DNA of 5,994 nucleotides from Bilophila wadsworthia ATCC 49260 (GCF_000701705.1 NZ_KL370817.1:1-5994); one strand, 5' to 3'. Shown: positions 1-5,897, counted from the stretch's first letter. Numbers and translations: made by a program. The notes: a model not told the origin generated them from the letters alone.

Positions 1-248
1 ATCATGTGCACATGTTACTGTCGATTCCACCTAAATATGGGGTGGCAGAAGTAGTGGGCTATTTAAAAGGAAAAAGCGCTATTGAGATAGCGAAACATTT
101 TGAAAAAGTTTGTAAAATAACAGGAGCGAGTTTCTGGGCGAGAGGATATTTTGTAAGCACGGTAGGAGTAGGAGAACGGGAAATTCGGCTCTACATAGGG
201 AACCAGGAAAAAGAAGACAGGAAGGTGGAGCAGCTTAAGCTGCTGTAA
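1..248 (+). CDS. tnpA: IS200/IS605-family transposase TnpA, C-terminal part (5' end outside window)
   Basis: This is the end of a Y1 HUH single-strand transposase, which cuts and rejoins single-stranded ends of IS200/IS605 elements through a 5'-phosphotyrosine. The reading frame is open to the left edge. Codons from position 3 read His-Val-His-Met-Leu-Leu-Ser-Ile-Pro, the family's metal-binding HUH motif, so the GTG at 6 is an internal Val codon and not the start. Further on are the family signatures FWARGYFVSTVG and, near the end, the helix YIGNQEKED, whose Tyr (codon 192-194) is the expected catalytic nucleophile and whose Gln is the usual metal ligand. About 81 residues are visible of a family length of roughly 130-155. 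The missing N-terminus is due to the window edge, so whether the gene is intact cannot be judged. Base composition is visibly more AT-rich than the genes to the right, as expected for a mobile gene. The stop TAA is followed at once by the element's structured right end. Confidence 0.93.
   Translation, partial: HVHMLLSIPPKYGVAEVVGYLKGKSAIEIAKHFEKVCKITGASFWARGYFVSTVGVGEREIRLYIGNQEKEDRKVEQLKLL
229..244. repeat. Perfect 16-bp palindrome in the tnpA 3' end
   Basis: AGCAGCTTAAGCTGCT is identical to its own reverse complement with no spacer. It lies inside the codons for the last residues of TnpA (Gln-Leu-Lys-Leu-Leu), just before the stop. It is the first of four consecutive dyad symmetries between 229 and 323. 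Whether it is functional or a coding coincidence cannot be told from one copy. Confidence 0.55.
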
Positions 249-264
249 TTCGCCGTAGGCGAAT
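248..264. repeat. Short hairpin after tnpA stop
   Basis: TTCGCC and GGCGAA pair over 6 bp around a GTA loop, with an additional A-T pair at 248/264. It starts at the last base of the tnpA stop codon. Small imperfect or perfect hairpins of this sort are normal in the ends of IS200/IS605 elements, where they shape the single-stranded substrate. Confidence 0.6.
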
Positions 265-270
265 AGCAAA

Positions 271-287
271 AACCGCTTTGAGCGGTT
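271..287. repeat. Second short hairpin in the element's right end
   Basis: AACCGCT and AGCGGTT form a perfect 7-bp stem with a 3-nt TTG loop. It lies 6 nt after the previous hairpin and 13 nt before the GC-rich one. No T-run follows, so it is not a terminator by itself; a structural role in the transposon end is the simplest reading. Confidence 0.6.
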
Positions 288-297
288 ACCGCGTTTC

Positions 298-323
298 AAG
301 CCCCCGGCTTTGCCGGGGGTTTT
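298..323 (+). terminator. GC-rich hairpin plus T-run: tnpA terminator and/or right-end recognition hairpin
   Basis: CCCCCGGC (301-308) and GCCGGGGG (312-319) form a perfect 8-bp stem with a TTT loop, followed by TTTT (320-323). The stem can be lengthened by A298-T322, A299-T321 and a G300-T320 wobble. This is a textbook rho-independent terminator for tnpA. GC-rich hairpins next to the right cleavage site are also what TnpA recognises in this family, so the same sequence may serve both roles. The second role is inference. Confidence 0.75.
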
Positions 324-351
324 GACAGTCTTTGAGGAGGATGGGGGAGGT

Positions 352-403
352 TTGGAGGGGGAAGGGGAAACTTTCTTTAGAAAGTTTCCCCTTCCCCCTC
401 CAA
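352..403. terminator. Long perfect inverted repeat, probable terminator of the minus-strand genes
   Basis: Bases 352-376 pair perfectly with 379-403: 25 bp without a mismatch around a 2-nt loop (in practice about 24 bp with a 4-nt loop). One arm is almost all purine (G and A runs) and the other almost all pyrimidine. The structure begins 7 nt beyond the stop codon of the leftward membrane-protein gene and lies between that gene and the convergent tnpA. Position and stability argue for a terminator, possibly working in both directions. No clear T-run follows on either strand, so a canonical rho-independent mechanism is not certain. It could instead be a dispersed repeat copy or an mRNA 3'-end stabiliser. 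Confidence 0.7.
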
Positions 404-410
404 TCTTCAA

Positions 411-1118
411 TCACCACCAAAACGTCTCCCGCAGTACATCCTTCCGATAGCGGTCATAGGTGGCCATCATGCCGCAGAAGACGGGAAAGGCCGCGGCGGG
501 AAGAACGGAAACGGACAGATTCAGGGGCAGGCCGACGTACCAGAGGGCGAGCCCGTCGATGAGGATGGCGGCGAAGCCCAGCCAGCACCGCCCGAGAAGG
601 GAAAAAAGTCCGGCCTGAAACAGCGCCTTCCAGATAATGCTCATGTTCAGCCATGCATAGGCGGTTCCGAAACCAAGCCCGATATACAGGCGCTCGGTGT
701 GGAACGAGCCGTACAAAAAGACGGCGGCAAAAGTGAGGAAGGCGAGCAGAGCCCAGAAGCCGCGCCCGAGGCAGAACAGCAGGACAAAGAGCAGGGCGAG
801 GGCTTGAAGGGCTTGATAATACGGTGTGTAGGCCTCAATGAGGATGTCCGTGAGGGCGGAGGCGTCCGTGGGCAGGATGAGCGGGGCGTACAAAAACAGG
901 CCCACGGCGAGGAGCACGATGCCTTTGCGCCAAAGGCCGAAGAGGAAAAAGGCGAACGGGCCGAGCAGGTAGGCCCAGACATTGAAGAGCAGGGCGGGGC
1001 TGACGGAAGGCCGGAAAAAGGGAACGCCAAAAAAGCGCCCGGTAAGGGTGCTGGAGGCGATGGCCTCAAAGCGGCTGTTCCCGGGCGGGGCGTTTGCCCC
1101 GTCGGTTGCTGGGGTCAT
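411..1118 (-). CDS. Multi-spanning inner-membrane protein, tentatively DUF2628-like
   Basis: 235 residues of unknown function. Residues 1-40 are polar and rich in Pro/Ser with no signal peptide. After that come about six hydrophobic segments, roughly at 43-61, 66-82, 100-117, 119-137, 178-198 and 200-218, with a weaker amphipathic stretch at 155-175. The first segment, FNVWAYLLGPFAFFLFGLW followed by RKG, resembles the Asn/Trp-Gly-Pro-Phe pattern of DUF2628 membrane proteins. The C-terminus, with YDRYRKDVL and a terminal Trp pair, would also fit. This assignment is from memory and weak. The start is well supported: AAGGA lies 6 nt upstream of the ATG, and the ATG overlaps the stop of the preceding small gene as ATGA, indicating translational coupling. 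The gene is transcribed leftward, away from the pump operon, and ends at the long inverted repeat 352-403. No link to drug export is shown beyond sharing a divergent control region. Confidence 0.8.
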   Translation of the reverse strand: MTPATDGANAPPGNSRFEAIASSTLTGRFFGVPFFRPSVSPALLFNVWAYLLGPFAFFLFGLWRKGIVLLAVGLFLYAPLILPTDASALTDILIEAYTPYYQALQALALLFVLLFCLGRGFWALLAFLTFAAVFLYGSFHTERLYIGLGFGTAYAWLNMSIIWKALFQAGLFSLLGRCWLGFAAILIDGLALWYVGLPLNLSVSVLPAAAFPVFCGMMATYDRYRKDVLRETFWW

Positions 1119-1288
1119 TTCCGGTCCTTGCGCTTGCGTTGCCGGATGGCGAGCGTCAGGCCCGCAAGCGCGCCCCCGATCATGCCTACGCCGAAGGCTC
1201 TGGGAAGGCTGTCGGAAAAACCGGCGAGCGCGTACAGGACGCCCATAGAACCACCGATGAGAATGCCGCGGAGAAGAAAATGTCGCAT
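1115..1288 (-). CDS. 57-residue membrane miniprotein, coupled to the downstream membrane-protein gene
   Basis: A short open frame of 57 codons beginning MRHFLLRGILIGG and ending in the basic tail RQRKRKDRK. Two hydrophobic, Gly/Ala/Leu-rich segments (about 5-22 and 33-49) are separated by a short polar turn, FSDSLPR. With Arg at the N-terminus and seven basic residues in the last nine, the positive-inside rule predicts a helical hairpin with both ends in the cytoplasm. A weak AGGGA-type ribosome site lies 4 nt before the ATG, and a TATACT box is placed suitably upstream (1315-1320). The TGA stop overlaps the next gene's ATG as ATGA, and that gene's AAGGA site lies inside the last codons of this frame. 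This arrangement is strong evidence that the frame is translated. I do not recognise a family; a small partner or regulator of the neighbouring membrane protein is inference only. Confidence 0.68.
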   Translation of the reverse strand: MRHFLLRGILIGGSMGVLYALAGFSDSLPRAFGVGMIGGALAGLTLAIRQRKRKDRK

Positions 1289-1314
1289 GATATCCCTGTC
1301 TCTAACGATTTCTG

Positions 1315-1320
1315 AGTATA
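1315..1320 (-). promoter_or_regulatory. Candidate -10 box for the leftward gene pair
   Basis: On the minus strand this reads TATACT, one mismatch from the sigma-70 -10 consensus. It would place a transcript start near 1308, about 20 nt before the ATG of the miniprotein gene. I see no convincing -35 box 16-18 nt upstream; that position falls on the 1339-1355 palindrome. The promoter may be weak, need an activator, or be controlled at the palindrome. Confidence 0.4.
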
Positions 1321-1338
1321 GGACTCTTTTCTCTAGGT

Positions 1339-1355
1339 ACGGTACATGCTACCGT
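1339..1355. promoter_or_regulatory. 17-bp palindrome in the divergent control region, candidate repressor operator
   Basis: ACGGTACATGCTACCGT has perfect 6-bp arms (ACGGTA/TACCGT) around CATGC, with a further G-C pair one position out after a single mismatch. A tandem GGTAC GGTAC lies at 1336-1345, and CCGACCG follows at 1356-1362. The size and spacing suit a dimeric helix-turn-helix repressor, such as the TetR-family proteins that often control RND pump operons. It lies where the -35 of the leftward promoter should be and about 100 nt upstream of the adaptor gene. No regulator gene is present in the window, so the protein that binds is unknown. Confidence 0.42.
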
Positions 1356-1407
1356 CCGACCGAAATGAGATCTTTTGAGTAGTCGATGCGGCGGCGGCAT
1401 GTCAATG

Positions 1408-1423
1408 CGCATCGGCCGGTGCG
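1408..1423. repeat. 16-bp near-palindrome in the probable leader of the pump operon
   Basis: CGCATCGGCCGGTGCG pairs with itself except for one T/G position, which is a wobble pair in RNA. It ends 34 nt before the adaptor ATG and 21 nt before its ribosome site. It could be a second operator or an mRNA leader hairpin. The upstream GATGCG at 1385-1390 can also pair with CGCATC at 1408-1413, giving an alternative fold. I find no clear rightward sigma-70 promoter in 1289-1457. Confidence 0.3.
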
Positions 1424-1457
1424 GCGTTAGGGAAACGGATAACGTAAGGAATAGCTG

Positions 1458-2666
1458 ATGAAATCTCCAGTTGGTACCCCTCTGTCGTTGATGGTGTCCG
1501 TGTGCACGCTGTTTGCCCTGCTGCTTGTGGGCGGGTGCAAGTCAGAGGAGAAGGGCCGGACGGCCTCGCTTCCCCCGCCGCTCGTGGGCGTTATGACCGT
1601 CGAGGAGCGCAACGTCCCAGTCAGTTTCACCTATGCGGGGCAGACGGAAGGTTCCCGCGCCGTCGAAGTACGGGCGCAGGTTTCGGGCATCCTCATGCGC
1701 CGCGCTTATGACGAAGGGCAGTATGTCAAGCAGGGGCAGCTGCTGTTCGAGATCGAGCCGGATACCTACAGGGCGGCGCTCCGTCAGGCCAACGGCGTCA
1801 TGGAACAGGCGCAGGCCAAGTTCACGCAGGCCCGCCAGAACCTGAACCGTGTTCTTCCGCTGTACAAGAAAAACGCCGTCAGCCAGAAGGACCGCGACGA
1901 CGCTCAGGCCGCTTATGACAGCGCCAAGGCCGACCTCGATTCCGCCAAGGCCGCCGTGAGCGAAGCGGAAATCAAACTCAGCCACGCCTATGTGACCGCC
2001 CCGGTCGCCGGGTTCGCCAGCCGCGAATACCGTACGGTCGGCAACCTCATCACCGCCGGTTCGCAGGACGGCAGCCTTCTGACCGTGGTGAACCAGAACG
2101 ATCCCATCTACGCCAACTTCGCTATCCCGAGCCCGCAGTTCATGCGCCTGCGCGCGCTGCAGGAACAGGGCCGCCTCAAGTCCGACGGGACCGTGGCCGA
2201 GATCACCCTCGCGGACGGGACGGTTTATCAAACGAAGGGCGTGATCACTTTCATCGACAAGCAGGTCAACACCAATACCAGCGTGGTCGCGGCCCGGGCC
2301 GAGTTCGTCAACCCGGATCTGTTCGTCCTTCCCGGCCAGTTCGTGCGCGTCACCCTTTCCGGCATGGAACTGGTCAACGCCATCCTGATCCCGCAGCAGG
2401 CCGTCATCCAGACGCAGAAGGGCAGTATGGTCGTCGTGATAGGCGAGGGCGACAAGGCTGAAATGCGCCCGGTGGACCTTGGCGACAATTACGGCGACAG
2501 TTTCCTGCTGAACAAGGGCGTGAAGGCTGGTGAGCGTATCGTGGTGGAAGGCGGCAACAAAGCCGTTCCCGGCCAGCCCGTGCGGGTTCAGCAAGCCTCC
2601 GTTCAGGACGCGAAGCTGCCGGATCAGCCCGTCGGCACAGGCTCCGATTCCGGCAAGGCCGAATAG
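1458..2666 (+). CDS. RND efflux periplasmic adaptor lipoprotein (AcrA/MexA family)
   Basis: A 402-residue membrane-fusion protein that bridges the RND pump and a TolC-like outer-membrane channel in the periplasm. The signal peptide (about 1-26) ends in the lipobox LVGGC, so Cys27 should be lipidated. The chain then follows family order: first lipoyl half about 66-100 (VRAQVSGIL, EGQYVKQGQLLFEIEP), alpha-helical hairpin about 103-172, second lipoyl half about 173-209 (YVTAPVAGFASREYRTVGN), beta-barrel about 215-300 (LPGQFVRVTL), and membrane-proximal domain about 305-378 (IPQQAV). The last 24 residues look disordered. At the hairpin tip, Arg131, Leu135 and Ser142 have exactly the spacing of the RLS motif (R128, L132, S139 of AcrA) that docks to TolC. 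TAAGGA lies 7 nt before the ATG, and only this start includes the full signal peptide. Length is normal for the family. The pump gene begins 9 nt after its stop, so the two form one operon. The substrate cannot be told. Confidence 0.95.
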   Translation: MKSPVGTPLSLMVSVCTLFALLLVGGCKSEEKGRTASLPPPLVGVMTVEERNVPVSFTYAGQTEGSRAVEVRAQVSGILMRRAYDEGQYVKQGQLLFEIEPDTYRAALRQANGVMEQAQAKFTQARQNLNRVLPLYKKNAVSQKDRDDAQAAYDSAKADLDSAKAAVSEAEIKLSHAYVTAPVAGFASREYRTVGNLITAGSQDGSLLTVVNQNDPIYANFAIPSPQFMRLRALQEQGRLKSDGTVAEITLADGTVYQTKGVITFIDKQVNTNTSVVAARAEFVNPDLFVLPGQFVRVTLSGMELVNAILIPQQAVIQTQKGSMVVVIGEGDKAEMRPVDLGDNYGDSFLLNKGVKAGERIVVEGGNKAVPGQPVRVQQASVQDAKLPDQPVGTGSDSGKAE

Positions 2667-2675
2667 GGGAGCGCT

Positions 2676-5600
2676 ATGGAAAACAAACAAACCCCGGCGC
2701 CGGAACAGGCTCCCGAAATCAAGGAAGGCTTTTTCCTCCGCCGTCCGATCTTTTCCACGGTTATCTCGCTCATCATTACGCTGGTGGGCGCGATCGCCAT
2801 TTCAGTGCTGCCCGTTGAACAGTATCCCGACCTGACCCCGCCGCAGGTGGAAGTCAACGCGACCTACACCGGCGCGAGCGCCAACGTCATCGCTGAGACC
2901 GTGGCTTCGCTGCTCGAAAGCCAGATCAACGGCGTCGACAACATGATCTACATGAACTCGGTCAGCTCGGGGACCGGAAGCATGAGCCTGACCGTGTCCT
3001 TCAATGTGGGCACGGATCCGGACCAGGCGACCATCGACGTGAACAACCGGGTTCAGCTTGCGCTGGCGCAGCTTCCGCAGGAAGTGCAGCGCATGGGCGT
3101 CTCGGTGCTCAAAAAGTCGTCCTCCATGCTCCAGATCATCTTCCTGACCTCGCCGGATCAGCGGTATAACACCATTTATCTCAGCAACTACGCATTGCTG
3201 AACATCGTCGACGAGCTGAAACGCCTTCCCGGCGTGGGCGATGCCAAAAACTTCGCGGCGCAGGACTATTCCATGCGGGTGTGGCTCAAGCCCGACGTGA
3301 TGAGCCAGCTCGGGGTCACGCCCGAGGACATCGCCACCGCCTTGCGGGATCAGAACGCCCAGTTCGCGGCGGGCCGCATGGGCGCTGAGCCCATGTCCTC
3401 CGGCGTGGGCGTGACGTGGCAGATCACCACGCAGGGCCGCCTGACCACCCCGGAACAGTTCGGCGACGTCATCCTCCGCACGCAGCCGGACGGCTCCATC
3501 CTCCGCCTCAAGGACGTGGCGACCATCGAACTCGGCGCGCAGAGCTACGATTTCGTGGGCAAGTACAACGGCCTCGACGCCGTGCCCATCGGCATCTACC
3601 TCTCGCCGGGCGCGAACGCCCTTGCCACCGCCGAAGTGGTCAAGGCCAAGATGGAGGAACTGTCCAAAGAGTTCCCTGTGGGCGTGGCTTACAGCATCCC
3701 CTACGATACCACGACCTTCGTGAAGATTTCCATCGAGGAAGTGGTGAAGACGCTTTTCGAGGCGATGGTGCTGGTGTTCCTCGTGGTGTACCTGTTCCTC
3801 CAGAACTGGCGCGCCACGCTGATCCCCTGCCTCGCCGTGCCCGTATCCATCGTGGGGACGTTCGCGGGCATGTATGCCCTTGGCTTCTCCATCAATACCC
3901 TGACCATGTTCGGCCTTGTGCTTGCCATCGGCATCGTGGTCGACGACGCCATCGTCGTGCTCGAGAACGTGGAGCGGCACATCAGCGACGGGCTGCCGCC
4001 GCGCAAGGCGACCGCCAAGGCCATGCAGGAAGTGACGGGCCCGGTTATCGCCATCGTGCTGGTGCTGTGCGCCGTGTTCATTCCCGTGGCCTTCACCGAC
4101 GGCATGGCGGGCCGCATGTACCAGCAGTTCGCCATCACCATCGCGGTGTCCGTGGTCATCTCGGGCGCGGTGGCCCTGACCTTCACTCCCGCCCTGTGCG
4201 CCCTGCTGCTCAAGCCGGGGCATGGGGAGCCCAACGTTTTCTTCCGCAAATTCAACGGATGGTTTGAAGGGCTCACCGGAAAATACGTCAGCATCGTGAA
4301 GCTGCTGCTCCGGCGCAGCCTGCTTGCCGTGGGGCTGTTCGTGCTTGTGCTCGTGGGCATCGGCGGCGTGTTCGAGCGCGTGCCGGGCGGGCTCGTTCCC
4401 GATGAGGACCAGGGGTATCTTATCGCGCTCATGACCATGCCCGACGGCGCGGCCATCAGCCGCACGTCCGCCGTGGTGGAAAAGCTCGACAAGGCCATCA
4501 TGGCCGATCCGCTGGTCGCGGACGTGATGAGCTTCTCCGGCATGGACGCCGTGAGCGGCGCGGCCAAGACCAACGTGGCGACGTTCTTCTTTACCCTCAA
4601 GCCGTGGGGCGAACGCAAGGCCCCCGGCGACAGCTCCTTTGATCTTGCCCGCAAGCTGTACGGCATGGGCTTTGGTCTGGAGCAGGGTTCGTTCATCGCC
4701 TTCAACCCGCCGCCGATCAGCGGCATGAGCAACACCGGCGGCTTTGAGATGTGGTTGCAGGACCGCAACGGCAGGGGGAGCGTGGAGCTTTCCGACGTTG
4801 CGCAGAAACTCGCGGAAGCGGCGAACAAGCGGCCCGAGCTGCAAGGCGTGAGTACCTCGTTCACGGTCAACGCGCCGCAGCTTTTTGTCGAGCTTGACCG
4901 CGAGAAGGCACGCACCCTCGGCGTGAACGTGTCCGATGTCTTCCAGACGATGCAGGCGACGTTCGGTTCCTCCTACATCAACGACTTCAACCTCTACGGG
5001 CGGACGTTCCGCGTCTACACGCAGTCGGAAAAGGATTACCGCGCGCGGCCGGAAGATCTGGCGGAAGTGTACGTCCGCAACAAGCAGGACGAGATGATCC
5101 CCCTGACGGCCCTGATCAACGTGAAGCCCACGTCCGGGCCTCAGACCGTGGAGCGCTTCAACAACTTCCAGGCCGCCAAGTTCATGGGCAACCCCGCCAC
5201 GGGCTACAGTTCCGGGCAGGCCATGACGGCGATGGAGGAAGTGGCCAAGGAAGTGCTGCCGGACGGGTATACCATCGCGTGGTCCGGCTCGTCGTATCAG
5301 GAAAAGCTGGTCAGCAGCGGCGGTTCGCTCGTTTTCGTGCTCGCGCTGGTCATGGTCTTCCTGATCCTCGCCGCGCAGTATGAAAGCTGGTCGCTCCCGC
5401 TCACCGTGCTGACCGCCGTGCCGTTCGGCGTGCTCGGGGCCATCACCGCCATCTGGCTGCGCGGCATCTCCAACGACGTGTATTTTCAGGTCGCCCTTGT
5501 GACGCTGATCGGCCTGTCGGCGAAAAACGCCATCCTGATCGTGGAATTCGCCGTCGAGCAATACCGTAACGAAGGCAAGGACGCGGTGCACGCGGCCGAA

Positions 5601-5840
5601 GAAGCCGCCCGTCTGCGTTTCCGGCCCATCGTGATGACCTCGCTGGCCTTCATCCTCGGCTGCGTGCCCCTTGCCGTCAGTACGGGCGCGGGCGCGGCCA
5701 GCCGCCACGCCATCGGCACCAGCGTCATCGGCGGTATGCTCGTTGCTACCCTTGTCGCGCCGCTGTTCGTGCCCTTCTTCTTCCGCTGGATCATGAGGGC
5801 CTCTGAAAAGCTTATGGGCACGGGAAAGAAGGAAGAGTAA
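2676..5840 (+). CDS. RND multidrug efflux transporter, inner-membrane pump subunit (AcrB/MexB, HAE1 family)
   Basis: A 1054-residue proton-driven antiporter that works as a trimer, taking substrates from the periplasm or outer membrane leaflet and passing them to a TolC-type channel through the adaptor. The family layout is complete: TM1 about 25-45 after FFLRRPIF, first large periplasmic loop about 46-350, TM2-6 about 355-510, TM7 about 548-565, second loop about 566-880, and TM8-12 about 884-1036. The proton-relay residues are present: Asp423/Asp424 in TM4 (IVVDDAIVVLENVERH), Lys950 in TM10 (SAKNAILIVEFA), and Arg981 and Thr988 before TM11 (RFRPIVMTSLAF), matching D407/D408, K940, R971 and T978 of AcrB. 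Features of the hydrophobic export class also include GFFLRRPIFSTV and STGAGAASRHAIGT. The segment around 619-642, where AcrB has its Phe-bearing switch loop, is different: the aligned positions are Ala/Ser. Its AGGGGAG ribosome site overlaps the adaptor's TAG stop, so translation is probably coupled. Substrates are not predictable. Confidence 0.96.
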   Translation: MENKQTPAPEQAPEIKEGFFLRRPIFSTVISLIITLVGAIAISVLPVEQYPDLTPPQVEVNATYTGASANVIAETVASLLESQINGVDNMIYMNSVSSGTGSMSLTVSFNVGTDPDQATIDVNNRVQLALAQLPQEVQRMGVSVLKKSSSMLQIIFLTSPDQRYNTIYLSNYALLNIVDELKRLPGVGDAKNFAAQDYSMRVWLKPDVMSQLGVTPEDIATALRDQNAQFAAGRMGAEPMSSGVGVTWQITTQGRLTTPEQFGDVILRTQPDGSILRLKDVATIELGAQSYDFVGKYNGLDAVPIGIYLSPGANALATAEVVKAKMEELSKEFPVGVAYSIPYDTTTFVKISIEEVVKTLFEAMVLVFLVVYLFLQNWRATLIPCLAVPVSIVGTFAGMYALGFSINTLTMFGLVLAIGIVVDDAIVVLENVERHISDGLPPRKATAKAMQEVTGPVIAIVLVLCAVFIPVAFTDGMAGRMYQQFAITIAVSVVISGAVALTFTPALCALLLKPGHGEPNVFFRKFNGWFEGLTGKYVSIVKLLLRRSLLAVGLFVLVLVGIGGVFERVPGGLVPDEDQGYLIALMTMPDGAAISRTSAVVEKLDKAIMADPLVADVMSFSGMDAVSGAAKTNVATFFFTLKPWGERKAPGDSSFDLARKLYGMGFGLEQGSFIAFNPPPISGMSNTGGFEMWLQDRNGRGSVELSDVAQKLAEAANKRPELQGVSTSFTVNAPQLFVELDREKARTLGVNVSDVFQTMQATFGSSYINDFNLYGRTFRVYTQSEKDYRARPEDLAEVYVRNKQDEMIPLTALINVKPTSGPQTVERFNNFQAAKFMGNPATGYSSGQAMTAMEEVAKEVLPDGYTIAWSGSSYQEKLVSSGGSLVFVLALVMVFLILAAQYESWSLPLTVLTAVPFGVLGAITAIWLRGISNDVYFQVALVTLIGLSAKNAILIVEFAVEQYRNEGKDAVHAAEEAARLRFRPIVMTSLAFILGCVPLAVSTGAGAASRHAIGTSVIGGMLVATLVAPLFVPFFFRWIMRASEKLMGTGKKEE

Positions 5841-5853
5841 AATCGAGAGAGGG

Positions 5854-5895
5854 CAAAAGGCCGTCCCTTCCCGCCCCGCCTCCCCAGGCCTTTTG
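5854..5895 (+). terminator. Stem with C-rich 24-nt loop, candidate terminator of the pump operon
   Basis: CAAAAGGCC (5854-5862) pairs perfectly with GGCCTTTTG (5887-5895), a 9-bp stem around a 24-nt loop made almost only of C, T and G. It begins 13 nt after the pump stop codon. The T-run is part of the stem, and no longer T-run follows, so this is a weak candidate for a rho-independent terminator. It may attenuate transcription and not stop it. Confidence 0.42.
5865..5885 (-). other. G-quadruplex motif on the minus strand, inside the hairpin loop
   Basis: On the plus strand four C-runs (5865-5867, 5870-5872, 5874-5877, 5882-5885) are separated by 2, 1 and 4 nt. The minus strand therefore fits the G3+N1-7 four-run rule for an intramolecular quadruplex, and the plus strand could form an i-motif. 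The G-rich strand is the template for the pump operon, so a folded quadruplex could block RNA polymerase just past the operon. That role is inference. Confidence 0.5.
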
Positions 5896-5897
5896 TA

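Larger units (their letters stand above)
1..326 (+). mobile_element. IS200/IS605-type insertion element, right part
   Basis: The tnpA end plus the downstream run of hairpins is the usual right half of an IS200/IS605 element. These elements have no terminal inverted repeats; TnpA recognises a subterminal hairpin and cleaves a short motif next to it. The last hairpin (301-319) followed by TTTTGAC is the best candidate for the right end, so the boundary near 326 is an inference with perhaps 10-20 nt of uncertainty. No tnpB/iscB-type gene follows, so the visible part fits the tnpA-only (IS200) arrangement, although a tnpB upstream of the window cannot be excluded. Confidence 0.65.

Noticed and set aside
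6..8. GTG at 6 as the start codon of tnpA
   Set aside because: The frame continues upstream to the window edge with His at 3-5, and the Val encoded by this GTG is the middle residue of the HVH metal-binding motif, so the real start lies outside.
343..367. G-quadruplex on the plus strand in the G-rich stretch before the inverted repeat
   Set aside because: Only three runs of three or more G occur (343-347, 357-361, 364-367), and the first spacer is 9 nt, so the four-run rule fails. Pairing with the perfect complementary arm would also compete strongly.
332..562. Short plus-strand frame spanning the inverted repeat
   Set aside because: It runs through the hairpin into the antisense of the membrane-protein gene and ends in an Arg-rich stretch; nothing supports translation.
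699..1382. Open frame of 227 codons on the plus strand (and overlapping ones at 982-1248 and 1094-1315)
   Set aside because: It is antisense to the minus-strand membrane protein and miniprotein genes, is full of Gly/Glu/Lys/Arg of the kind produced by reading a GC-rich gene backwards, and has no good ribosome site.
1375..1403. Rightward sigma-70 promoter (TTGAGT, 17 nt, CATGTC) for the pump operon
   Set aside because: The -35 is fair but the -10 matches at only two positions, so it cannot be told from chance.
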